Assembly (NCBI GenBank): GCA_964538375.1
Contig: CAZIFQ010000009.1
Coordinates: 44,825-108,824 of the forward strand
Direction: 5' to 3'
Source: JAUUZQ01 sp964538375
GTDB lineage: Bacteria; Bacteroidota; Bacteroidia; Bacteroidales; GCA-2748055
Length of the DNA stretch: 64,000 bases
Every line of letters begins with the position of its first letter. Within the stretch, counting starts at the first letter, position 1. The translations under genes were made by a program, and so were the position numbers. Positions 25,806 to 34,194 of this stretch are shown here, one piece after another. Below the pieces are notes generated by a model. That model saw only the letters and a program-made list of their open reading frames with translations, ran no database searches and was not told the origin of the DNA.

Positions 25806-27104
25806 ATGATTGAAAATATAATTGAGAGATTCAGAGACATACTATTGGGTATTGGAATGACAGAAAGTTGGGCGTTATTTATTGAAAACACCGCTGTGCT
25901 CATAATAATAATCCTTCTCGCCTTTCTTGCAGACAAGATTACCAAGGGAATACTGGTAAGATTAATAAAACTGATGGTTAAGCACACCAAAAATCAGTAC
26001 GACGATATATTTCTGGAGAAAAAGGTGTTTAACCGGCTGGCACACATTGCTCCTGCTCTTGTAATTAATGCCCTGATCGTTTTTTTGATTGATTCCCCCG
26101 AAACCATTGTTAAAGGACAGGAACTGGTAAATGAGGGTCCTGACTTTGTAGGTATTATAAAAACAATCACGGAAATATATATCATCCTGGTGTCAGCCCG
26201 CGTAATAGATTCCGTGATAAATGCTATCCACGAAATATACAATCAACTACCTATTTCTGAGGGAAGAAATATCAAAGGGATTGTGCAGGTCGTAAAAATA
26301 TTAATCTATATTATTGCTGCATTGTTTGTTATTTCCTCCATAAGCGAAAAACCTATTTCCGGATTACTTGCGGGTTTAGGAGCTTTTGCAGCTGTGCTTA
26401 TCCTGGTCTTTAAAGATACGATCCTTGGCCTGGTTGCAAGTATTCAATTATCTGCCAACAAAATGGTAAACGTAGGTGATTGGGTTTCTTTACCGAAATA
26501 TAATGCCGATGGTGATGTAATAGACATTGGTCTGACCACTGTTAAAGTGCAAAACTGGGATAAAACAATTGCTAATGTTCCAACCTATGCCCTTGTTTCC
26601 AATTCTTTCAACAACTGGCGCGGCATGGAGGAATCGGGAGGCAGGCGAATAAAACGATCCATTAATATAGATATGCAAAGTGTGAAGTTTGTAGATGACG
26701 AGATGTTGAAGAAATTCAGAAAGTTTTCTATTCTTTCGGAATACATTGAAGACAAACAGAAGGAAATTACAACATACAACAAACTAACTGCTGTTGATGA
26801 TTCTCTTCCAATAAATGGAAGAAAGATGACCAACCTTGGCACTTTCCGTAAATACCTGGAACTGTATCTACATAACAATCCAAAGGTTCACCAGGATATG
26901 ACCTTCCTCATCCGCCACCTGCAACCCACGGAAAAAGGACTACCGATCGAGATTTATGTGTTTAGCAAAGACCAGGCATGGGCTAATTACGAAGCTATCC
27001 AGGCAGATATCTTTGATCATATACTGGCCATCATACCGGAATTTGAACTACGCGTATTCCAGAATCCTACCGGGGAAGATTGGAGAAGCCTTGGATCTAT
27101 TTAA
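25806..27104 (+). CDS. MscS-family mechanosensitive channel, YbdG-like
   Basis: The 432-residue protein has about five N-terminal membrane helices and the MscS core (about 165-300). The pore helix and adjoining beta domain read GLLAGLGAFAAVLILVFKDTILGLVASIQLSANKMVNVGDWV, followed by GLTTVKVQNWDKTIANVPTYALVSNSFNNWRGM. The PISEGRNIKGIVQVVK segment and the long C-terminal cytosolic part are typical of the YbdG/MscM subgroup rather than small MscS. It releases solutes on osmotic down-shock at the inner membrane. It has its own promoter and is divergent from the ECF sigma gene. Confidence 0.9.
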   Translation: MIENIIERFRDILLGIGMTESWALFIENTAVLIIIILLAFLADKITKGILVRLIKLMVKHTKNQYDDIFLEKKVFNRLAHIAPALVINALIVFLIDSPETIVKGQELVNEGPDFVGIIKTITEIYIILVSARVIDSVINAIHEIYNQLPISEGRNIKGIVQVVKILIYIIAALFVISSISEKPISGLLAGLGAFAAVLILVFKDTILGLVASIQLSANKMVNVGDWVSLPKYNADGDVIDIGLTTVKVQNWDKTIANVPTYALVSNSFNNWRGMEESGGRRIKRSINIDMQSVKFVDDEMLKKFRKFSILSEYIEDKQKEITTYNKLTAVDDSLPINGRKMTNLGTFRKYLELYLHNNPKVHQDMTFLIRHLQPTEKGLPIEIYVFSKDQAWANYEAIQADIFDHILAIIPEFELRVFQNPTGEDWRSLGSI

Positions 27105-27375
27105 CCGCCGATGGCACCCCTAACCTGCGTAGCTCTCCCAACAGCCACAAAACTACACCACCTATTCTTAAACATACATCAAATTCCTTGTAGGTTAACT
27201 CACTCCTGTTATCTTAGTCTTGAAATTGTAATATTCTAACTATATTTAAGGAATTACTGATAGTTTTTAAACCAAACGGAGCCATAATATACAATCAGCA
27301 AGAGATTTGAGTCAAAAGATTAAAGTCTGTTTTTGCATGTTTGCTTTTTTTGTGCCCGGTTTTTAATCATATAAC

Positions 27376-27840
27376 ATGGCCAATAATATACATATTGACG
27401 AGCTGGATAAAAAGATTCTTTCCTTAATAACGCAAAATGCCAGGATACCCTACCTGGAGGTAGCAAGGGAGTGTAATGTATCCGGTGCAGCCATCCATCA
27501 GAGGATTCAAAGATTAGCCAAGGTAGGAATTGTAACCGGTTCTGAATTCATTCTGGACCCAAAAAAAATCGGCTTTCAAACGTGTGCTTACGTGGGTATA
27601 TTCCTTGACAATGCTGGCTTATATCCTGAGGTAGTTGCAAAGCTGAAGGAGATTCCTGAGATTACACAATGTCATTATATTACGGGAGGATATTCCATCT
27701 TCATCAAGGTTTATACCAGGAACAATGAAGACCTGAAATATGTTCTGGGGGAAAAACTACAAACCATACCCGGAATTGAACGTACTGAAACTTTTATCTC
27801 CCTGGAGGAGAGTTTCAATCGCCAGCTACCATTGGAATAG
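27376..27840 (+). CDS. Lrp/AsnC-family transcriptional regulator
   Basis: A 154-residue protein with an N-terminal winged helix-turn-helix (LDKKILSLITQNARIPYLEVARECNVSGAAIHQRIQRLAKVGIVTG) and a C-terminal RAM/AsnC ligand domain (GIFLDNAGLYPEVVAKL, then CHYITGGYSIFIKVYTRN and GIERTETFISLEES). Such regulators form dimers to octamers and respond to amino acids. The target genes are unknown; it ends 1 bp before the convergent rlmB stop and has a 271-bp AT-rich leader gap upstream that holds no other gene. Confidence 0.92.
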   Translation: MANNIHIDELDKKILSLITQNARIPYLEVARECNVSGAAIHQRIQRLAKVGIVTGSEFILDPKKIGFQTCAYVGIFLDNAGLYPEVVAKLKEIPEITQCHYITGGYSIFIKVYTRNNEDLKYVLGEKLQTIPGIERTETFISLEESFNRQLPLE

Positions 27841-27841
27841 T

Positions 27842-28588
27842 TTATGCTTGTCTTTGCCTGACTGCCTCAAAGACAACCACACCGGCAGCCACTGAAACAT
27901 TCAGTGAGCCAATCTTTCCCTGGAGCGGAATAGAGATCTGCTCGTCTACAAAAGTTTCAAGCTTGGAGGATATTCCCTTGTCTTCCGCACCCATAATAAT
28001 GACAGCCGGACTTTTCAAATCCACGTCATACACTGTTTGATTTGCTTTCTCCGAAGCTGAAAAAACTGTCAATCCACTATCCTTTAGATATTGCAAAGCC
28101 ACTGCAAGATCGGGATGTCGACAAACCGGAATAGTATGCAAAGCGCCTGCAGAAGTTTTTACTGCTTCGGAAGTAATTCTTGCTCCCCCTTTATAGGGGA
28201 TAACAATGGCATGAACACCTGCACATTCGGCTGTCCGTGCAATAGCTCCAAAATTACGAACATCAGAAACCTGGTCAAGCACCAAAATGAGCGGCACCTC
28301 CCCTTTTTCGAATACTGAAGGCAGAATGAAATCCAGTTCACTATAGGAAATCTCCGAGATATATGCTATCACACCCTGGTGATTTTTCCTTGTGATAGAG
28401 TTGAGTTTCTCCATAGGTACATGCTGAAATGGGATGTTCTCCTGGTGAATTCTCCTGCTAAGCTCCTTAAATAATTCACTGGATCCTGATCCAGTCTTAA
28501 GCAATACCTTTTCAATCTCCTTACCAGCATCCAGCGCTTCCTGCAAAGCCCTCACACCGAATATCATTTGATCTTTTTGTTTCTCCAT
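27842..28588 (-). CDS. rlmB: 23S rRNA 2'-O-ribose methyltransferase RlmB (TrmH family)
   Basis: A 248-residue SpoU/TrmH methyltransferase. The N-terminal substrate-binding domain (MIFGVRALQEALDAGKEIEKVLL) precedes the knotted SAM domain with motif 1 LDQVSDVRNFGAIARTAECAGVHAIVIP, motif 2 VIIMGAEDKGISS and motif 3 IPLQGKIGSLNVSVAAGVVVFEAVRQ. It should methylate G2251 of 23S rRNA. Its start codon overlaps the stop of the upstream GWxTD gene (TAATG), so the two are translationally coupled. Confidence 0.9.
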   Translation of the reverse strand: MEKQKDQMIFGVRALQEALDAGKEIEKVLLKTGSGSSELFKELSRRIHQENIPFQHVPMEKLNSITRKNHQGVIAYISEISYSELDFILPSVFEKGEVPLILVLDQVSDVRNFGAIARTAECAGVHAIVIPYKGGARITSEAVKTSAGALHTIPVCRHPDLAVALQYLKDSGLTVFSASEKANQTVYDVDLKSPAVIIMGAEDKGISSKLETFVDEQISIPLQGKIGSLNVSVAAGVVVFEAVRQRQA

Positions 28589-29871
28589 TAGTTTTTTAGT
28601 GAATGAACCTTACCCTTGTTCCATGATCTGATGGCCTCGTCCAGGTAACGCATTGTGTTGGGATTTTTCTCCAGGTTGAAAGCATCATTTGTGTGGTAAT
28701 CTGTATCCCTGTTGAATTTGAATTCAACAATCTGACTCCTTCTTCTTGAGATATAGTACCAGATCTGAGATGTTCCTGTATCTTTCATCCTGTCGGGCGG
28801 CCCAAATAAAATATACACCAATCCCCGGTCCGTTTTCCATCCCTCCCGATTCGCTGTGAAATAAATATTTGAATAGAGAACCCTGTTATAATATATCCTG
28901 ATCAGCTCTCTTGAGCGGTCCATATTTGAAGCCCTTCTTAGCCAAAATTCATCGATGGCCAATTTATTTCCTTCGCTTTTCAGAAGTTCAGTATATTCCA
29001 CAGGATAAGCGATATAGAACAATGGCTCAATCATATCATGCTCTTTCCTGATTTGTGGGTAGGTGTCTCCAAAATTAAATAATGTCAGACCCTCCTCCCT
29101 TGTAGAATCAACCCTGAAATGATACATTCCTTTTCCGGGCAATGTAAATATAATGGTGTCAGCAAAGGGTATGGCAATGGTTGTGTCACGCACAACAGGA
29201 TAAGAGGATATCTCTATTCTCCTTATAGGAGGCCTGGGCAACTCGTATTCATCCTTGAAGAAATCCAGATAGATCGTATCTGCTTCCCTGTCCTGGTATC
29301 GAATTGAAAACACTTCTCCAAATCGCTGATAGTCCATAAACCTGGGTAGAGCATTCCCTGCAGAGATTACTGAAAAATTTTGTGAATTAAACTTGTCTGA
29401 TTTATCCACCAGCAAGTAAGTGAGGCCAGTAGTGCCTCTCTGAAGATCGGAAATCTCAAGTTTAAGAAGATATTTCTTTCCGTAGGGTATTGGTAATATG
29501 AGGGAAGACAGGTAAGCAGACCTCTCCTGGTCTTTCTTCCTCAGCTTAATTAAATTAGATGCCGAATCAACTTTGCTAATAATCTGTCCCCTGGTATCCA
29601 ACTCAAATAGCGAATGTTCCAACTTTACCAGTGCTCGATATTCACCCTCCTCATTGGCCTGGTTAAAGAGTAATTCACTGGGATACATGCGAATGTAAAG
29701 TGTTGACATCAAGTCAGATAAGTGATACACCCTATAGTCAGCATTAAGAGAGAGCTCGCTAGGGTTGTACAGGGCAGCATAATTCGCTGTTGCGCTTGTT
29801 GTTTCTTTTAACAAAGAACAACCAGCCAGCATCATAAGTACTGCGAAAATACCAACAATCCTCATGTTCAT
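28588..29871 (-). CDS. GWxTD-domain lipoprotein
   Basis: The 427-residue protein has a lipobox (VLMMLAGC, Cys18) and the GWxTD domain near the C-terminus (YFTANREGWKTDRGLVYILFGPPDRM), which gives the family its name. The middle part is beta-rich. GWxTD proteins are widespread in Bacteroidota and of unknown function, probably at the outer membrane facing the periplasm. Overlap with rlmB by one base indicates a shared transcript. Confidence 0.85.
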   Translation of the reverse strand: MNMRIVGIFAVLMMLAGCSLLKETTSATANYAALYNPSELSLNADYRVYHLSDLMSTLYIRMYPSELLFNQANEEGEYRALVKLEHSLFELDTRGQIISKVDSASNLIKLRKKDQERSAYLSSLILPIPYGKKYLLKLEISDLQRGTTGLTYLLVDKSDKFNSQNFSVISAGNALPRFMDYQRFGEVFSIRYQDREADTIYLDFFKDEYELPRPPIRRIEISSYPVVRDTTIAIPFADTIIFTLPGKGMYHFRVDSTREEGLTLFNFGDTYPQIRKEHDMIEPLFYIAYPVEYTELLKSEGNKLAIDEFWLRRASNMDRSRELIRIYYNRVLYSNIYFTANREGWKTDRGLVYILFGPPDRMKDTGTSQIWYYISRRRSQIVEFKFNRDTDYHTNDAFNLEKNPNTMRYLDEAIRSWNKGKVHSLKN

Positions 29872-29893
29872 ACTTATTTAACCGACAAATTAC

Positions 29894-31831
29894 TCAATTA
29901 TTGTCACGATTCAAACTATCAAGTTTCTCCGATTCCTTCTCCCATTGAACCATTAAACTCATCTGTTTTTTTCTTGCTTCTGAATATTGCTGAAAGATAT
30001 CTCCTTCTTTAAGCATTTCAGGATCAGACATTTTCGCATCCATCTCTGAAATTTCATTGTCGACCTTTTCAATATCCGATTCAATGGTCTCTATCTTCCT
30101 GGCGATCTGCCTGATTTTCTTTTCCTGCTCCTTCTTCTGTTTATAATCCGGCATGGAACCTTTGCCATTTTTAGCTTTCGGTGCTTCCTTCTTCTTCTCT
30201 TTTCTCTCTATCTCATTAATGTTGGAGATTTTTCTTTTTTGTAGAAAATCAAAAATTCCTCCCAGGTATTCTTTCGTGTTCTTATTCCTGAATTCATAGA
30301 CTTTATCAACCAATCCATCCAGAAACGCCCGGTCGTGTGAAACAATAATAAGCGTCCCATTAAACTTTAACAGTGCATTCTTAAGTATATCTTTCGACCT
30401 CATATCCAGGTGATTAGTCGGCTCATCAAGAATAAGGAAATTGTATGGCTGCAACAACATAATTGCCATCACCAATCTTGATCTTTCCCCTCCGGAGAGC
30501 ACCTTCACCTTTTTATGTACATCATCTCCGCGAAAGAGAAATGCGCCGAGAATATCCCTGATCTTCGTCCTTATATCACCCACCGCAATCTTATCAACTG
30601 TTTCAAAAACAGTAAGTTCATCATTCAGCAATTCATCCTGGTTCTGAGCAAAATATCCCAGGTCCACATTGTGACCAATTTTAACTATCCCTGTATGGTT
30701 AAGGCAACCTGCTAAGATTTCAGACAGCGTAGTTTTTCCTTCTCCATTCCTACCTACAAATGCCACTTTCTCCCCTCTCTCAATAACCATGTCTACATCC
30801 TTCAATACAAGGTTTTCACCATATGATTTAGATAATTTTTTTAATTCAACCACTACATCTCCGGACCTTTTAGCCGGTGGAAATTTCAGGTTCATCACCA
30901 GCTTATCTTCCTCTTCCACTTCGAGTCTGTCTAACTTATCGAGTTGCTTAACCCTCGACTGTACCTGCACAGCTTTGGAAGCTTTGTACCTGAAGCGTTT
31001 GATGAAATCCTCTGTCTCCTTAATCATCTTCTGCTGGTTCTGGAAAGAAGCCATCTGATGCTCAATACGCTCCTGCTTCAGCTGTACATATTTTGTATAG
31101 CTAACCTTATAATCATATACTTTACCTAAGGAAAGGTCGAGCGTTCTATTGGTCACATTATCAAGAAAAATCCTGTCGTGTGACACAAGAAGCACCCCTC
31201 CCCTGTATTTTGACAGGTACTCTTCTAACCATTGAATAGATTCAATATCAAGGTGATTTGTTGGCTCATCAAGTAAAATATAATCAGGTCTTTTCAGCAA
31301 GATCTTGGCCAGTTCTATTCTCATGCGCCATCCCCCGCTGAATTCACGAACCGATCTGTCCATATCAGCTGAGAGAAAGCCCAGTCCTATCAGGGTCTGT
31401 TCAATATCAGCATGAATGCTATTTCCACCTTCCATCTCAAACCTCTCATTGGCAAGCGTTAACTTCTCAATGAGTTGCATATAAGCTTCTGATTCATAAT
31501 CGGTCCTCTCACCAAGCTGTTGATTCAATGAGACAATCTCCTTTTCAATCTTCAATACAGAATCAAAGGCCTCAAGTGCATCGTTATATAATGACTTAGA
31601 GCCCCTGTGTTTCATTTGCTGGGGCAAATAGCCAATTTCAACATCAGCTGTCTTGACAATGGTCCCGTCGTCCGGAACCTGGCGTCCTGTAATTAAACCC
31701 AGCAAAGTTGTTTTTCCGGCACCGTTGCGACCCACAAATCCAATTCTGTCGCCTTTTTTAACCTGGAACGAAACCTTGTCAAAAAGCGTAAAACCGCCAA
31801 ACCTTACTGTAATATTGTCAACTGAAATCAT
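29894..31831 (-). CDS. ABC-F family ATPase (Uup/YheS-like ribosome-associated)
   Basis: A 645-residue protein with two ABC domains and no membrane part. Walker A motifs are FVGRNGAGKTTLL (about residue 37) and FVGRNGEGKTTLSE (about 363). Signatures are EFSGGWRMRIELAKILL and LSGGERSRLVMAIMLL, and Walker B motifs are YILLDEPTNHLD and FLILDEPTNHLD. The interdomain linker (about 245-300, FIKRFRYKASKAVQVQSR) is the P-site tRNA interaction motif of ABC-F factors. A long C-terminal coiled coil (about 560-640) completes the Uup-type layout. It acts on ribosomes during translation. The start overlaps the DUF1643 stop by 4 bp (ATGA). Confidence 0.92.
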   Translation of the reverse strand: MISVDNITVRFGGFTLFDKVSFQVKKGDRIGFVGRNGAGKTTLLGLITGRQVPDDGTIVKTADVEIGYLPQQMKHRGSKSLYNDALEAFDSVLKIEKEIVSLNQQLGERTDYESEAYMQLIEKLTLANERFEMEGGNSIHADIEQTLIGLGFLSADMDRSVREFSGGWRMRIELAKILLKRPDYILLDEPTNHLDIESIQWLEEYLSKYRGGVLLVSHDRIFLDNVTNRTLDLSLGKVYDYKVSYTKYVQLKQERIEHQMASFQNQQKMIKETEDFIKRFRYKASKAVQVQSRVKQLDKLDRLEVEEEDKLVMNLKFPPAKRSGDVVVELKKLSKSYGENLVLKDVDMVIERGEKVAFVGRNGEGKTTLSEILAGCLNHTGIVKIGHNVDLGYFAQNQDELLNDELTVFETVDKIAVGDIRTKIRDILGAFLFRGDDVHKKVKVLSGGERSRLVMAIMLLQPYNFLILDEPTNHLDMRSKDILKNALLKFNGTLIIVSHDRAFLDGLVDKVYEFRNKNTKEYLGGIFDFLQKRKISNINEIERKEKKKEAPKAKNGKGSMPDYKQKKEQEKKIRQIARKIETIESDIEKVDNEISEMDAKMSDPEMLKEGDIFQQYSEARKKQMSLMVQWEKESEKLDSLNRDNN

Positions 31832-32448
31832 TGCTGTCCCTGGAATTCGTCTATTGGTTTAATATCGTAATCGTATCCCCACATCAAACCATGTAAAGGA
31901 TGTTTTGTTTTTGTTCTCCCTGTAATTGTGAATATTTTATGACGACTTACTTCTTCCATCATCATTTTCACCCGGTAAATCCGCTCCTCGTACATTGTTT
32001 TATCTATCCCACTTGTGTTTCCCCATGCCAGTATTATATAATCCATCTCTGCAAGTGTATTCCTGATGATTCTGTCATTCTCCGTTCCAATAACTTCCAT
32101 CGCGTCTCCAACATCAAATGCCTGGTTTAAATCAGCAGGTTCTGTTGCCCTGAATGCAAAGATATTCAGAATATGCAGCTGTCTGACATCCAAAAATCGG
32201 TTATAAACGAAAGTTTCCACCTTTCGGATTGTTGCATCGGCCTTCTTCTCATCTGCCGCACTGGGGTTTTTCATTATAACAGCAATACTTTTATCCCTTT
32301 CACTGTCAAGTAAAGTATTGGCATACTTCATTGACAGCAAATACCTGTATTTCTTATCAGATGAAAATGCTGCTTCAATTGAAAACTCATCAATTGTCTT
32401 ATAATGCGGTATCTGTCTTCCTATTCTTACCATTAACTCATTTTTCAT
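31828..32448 (-). CDS. DUF1643 protein
   Basis: A 206-residue protein matching DUF1643: RYLLSMKYANTLLDS, SIAVIMKNPSAADEKKADATIRKVETF, LHILNIFAFRATEPADLNQA, DRIIRNTLAEMDYIILAWGNTSGID and TKHPLHGLMWGYD. The family is of unknown function and often sits in accessory DNA; here it is translationally coupled (ATGA overlap) to an ABC-F ATPase. Several conserved Asp and Asn residues hint at a nucleotide or metal site, but nothing more can be said. Confidence 0.85.
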   Translation of the reverse strand: MKNELMVRIGRQIPHYKTIDEFSIEAAFSSDKKYRYLLSMKYANTLLDSERDKSIAVIMKNPSAADEKKADATIRKVETFVYNRFLDVRQLHILNIFAFRATEPADLNQAFDVGDAMEVIGTENDRIIRNTLAEMDYIILAWGNTSGIDKTMYEERIYRVKMMMEEVSRHKIFTITGRTKTKHPLHGLMWGYDYDIKPIDEFQGQQ

Positions 32449-32510
32449 CCTCCGAAGCTTTAGCGCAGGAGGGAACTCATAAACTCATTTTTCCATCGAC
32501 CATTATTTCT

Positions 32511-32518
32511 TAACTTTG
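32511..32518 (+). promoter_or_regulatory. -7 promoter element TAACTTTG
   Basis: A perfect TAnnTTTG box, 29 bp before the ATG of a 61-residue membrane protein. It is the main evidence that this small ORF is transcribed. Confidence 0.55.
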
Positions 32519-32547
32519 CTGTAGACATATAAGTACTAACTCAAATT

Positions 32548-32733
32548 ATGATACCCATGCTTACAGGTCTGATTATTGGTTTACCAGCCGGAATTATCAT
32601 TACCCTTCTTGTCATAATTTATAGTTCTCCGGCTATAATGTTTAAAGAGAACAAAAGTAAACATGATTTTGAAACAACCATGGCTGTGGCAGCTAAAGAA
32701 ACAGATGAAATTATTGATCCCCTATTTGATTAA
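32548..32733 (+). CDS. Small single-pass membrane protein, function unknown
   Basis: A 61-residue product with one strong hydrophobic segment (about 4-28, LTGLIIGLPAGIIITLLVII) and a polar acidic tail (KHDFETTMAVAAKETDEIID). It is preceded by a good promoter box and followed 57 bp later by rlmD. The size and topology are typical of small regulatory or accessory membrane proteins, but I recognise no family. Confidence 0.55.
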   Translation: MIPMLTGLIIGLPAGIIITLLVIIYSSPAIMFKENKSKHDFETTMAVAAKETDEIIDPLFD

Positions 32734-32764
32734 TTCATAATGCTGTCTTTTCCCAGGGGTTACC

Positions 32765-32772
32765 TATCTTTG
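32765..32772 (+). promoter_or_regulatory. -7 promoter element TATCTTTG for rlmD
   Basis: A perfect TAnnTTTG box 18 bp before the rlmD ATG, followed by CACCC, a common context in Bacteroidota promoters. Confidence 0.6.
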
Positions 32773-32790
32773 CACCCTTAATTTTATACA

Positions 32791-34194
32791 ATGGGAAGAA
32801 AAAAATTGCCTGCTTATAGTGAGGTATTAATTGAAGATATCGCTGCAGAAGGAAAGTCTATCGCTAGAATAGATGACCTTGTCATTTTTGTCAAAGGTGC
32901 TGTTCCTGGTGATGTCGTGGATCTCCAGGTAATCAGGAAAAGAAAAAATTACCAGGAGGCCATCATAACAAAATACATTAGCTATTCAGACATGCGCCAG
33001 GAACCGTTTTGCGATCACTTCGGCACTTGCGGCGGGTGTAAATGGCAAAATCTCCCTTACGCTGAACAACTCAAGTTCAAAGAAAAGCAGGTACTTGATG
33101 CTTTGCAGAGGATTGCAAAATTGAAGATCTCCGGCATTGAACCAATCATGGGATCAGAAAATACTGAATTTTATCGCAACAAACTTGAGTTTACTTTTTC
33201 AAATCACCGTTGGCTCACCGAAAATGAAACTGCTAAAGGTACACCTATCGAAAATACTGATGCTCTCGGATTTCATGTTTCCGGCAGGTTCGATAGGATA
33301 GTTGATGTAGAAAAATGTTACCTGCAATCAGACCCAAGTAATATTATACGAAACACTGTCAAGGAATTCTCGCTGGAAAGGGGCCTTTCATTCTACGACC
33401 ACAGGACCAATGAGGGACTGCTCCGTAACCTTATCGTGCGAACAGCTACCACCGGAGAAGTAATGGTGATTCTCTCGGTTCAGTATGATGAACCGGTTAT
33501 TTATGAAATGATGGAGGACCTGCACTCTAAGGTGCCGGGTATTACCAGTTTGATGTATGTCATCAATCAGAAAAAGAATGAGACGCTCTACGACCAGGAG
33601 ATCAAAGTTTTTAAGGGAAGAGATCATATTTTTGAAAACCTGGAAGATCTCCGATTCAAAATTGGCCCCAAATCATTTTTCCAGACAAACAGTCGCCAGG
33701 CGCTGAATATGTACAAAAAGATAAGGGATTATGCATCGCTGACAGGTGAAGAAGTCGTTTATGATTTATACACCGGCACGGGAACCATCGCCAACTTCGT
33801 TGCTTCCAGGGCAAAAAGAGTAGTAGGCATTGAATCAGTTCCTGAAGCCATTGAAGATGCAAATGTAAACTCAGAACTTAATAACATTCCCAATACATCC
33901 TTTTTTGCGGGTGATATGAAAGACCTCTTTTCAGCCGAATTTATTGAAAAGAACGGGACTCCTGATGTACTTATTACAGATCCTCCCCGTGCAGGCATGC
34001 ATCAGAATGTAGTTGAGCAGATTATGGAAATTTCACCAAAACGGATTGTTTATGTAAGCTGTAATCCTGCTACCCAGGCAAGAGACGTTGAGTTACTGTC
34101 AGAAAAATACGAGGCAGTAAAATGTCAGCCCGTGGACATGTTTCCACACACCCATCATATTGAAAACATTTTACTGCTGGAATTAAAAAGCTAA
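32791..34194 (+). CDS. rlmD: 23S rRNA (uracil-5-)-methyltransferase RlmD
   Basis: A 467-residue TrmA/RumA family enzyme. An N-terminal TRAM domain (about 5-62) is followed by an iron-sulfur site with Cys74, Cys80 and Cys83 (EPFCDHFGTCGGCKW) and a later Cys in VEKCYLQ. The methyltransferase domain has VVYDLYTGTGTIANF, ITDPPRAGMH and the catalytic Cys in VYVSCNPATQARD. It adds a methyl group to C5 of a 23S rRNA uridine (U1939 in E. coli). The last 4 bp overlap the end of the convergent symporter gene. Confidence 0.9.
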   Translation: MGRKKLPAYSEVLIEDIAAEGKSIARIDDLVIFVKGAVPGDVVDLQVIRKRKNYQEAIITKYISYSDMRQEPFCDHFGTCGGCKWQNLPYAEQLKFKEKQVLDALQRIAKLKISGIEPIMGSENTEFYRNKLEFTFSNHRWLTENETAKGTPIENTDALGFHVSGRFDRIVDVEKCYLQSDPSNIIRNTVKEFSLERGLSFYDHRTNEGLLRNLIVRTATTGEVMVILSVQYDEPVIYEMMEDLHSKVPGITSLMYVINQKKNETLYDQEIKVFKGRDHIFENLEDLRFKIGPKSFFQTNSRQALNMYKKIRDYASLTGEEVVYDLYTGTGTIANFVASRAKRVVGIESVPEAIEDANVNSELNNIPNTSFFAGDMKDLFSAEFIEKNGTPDVLITDPPRAGMHQNVVEQIMEISPKRIVYVSCNPATQARDVELLSEKYEAVKCQPVDMFPHTHHIENILLLELKS

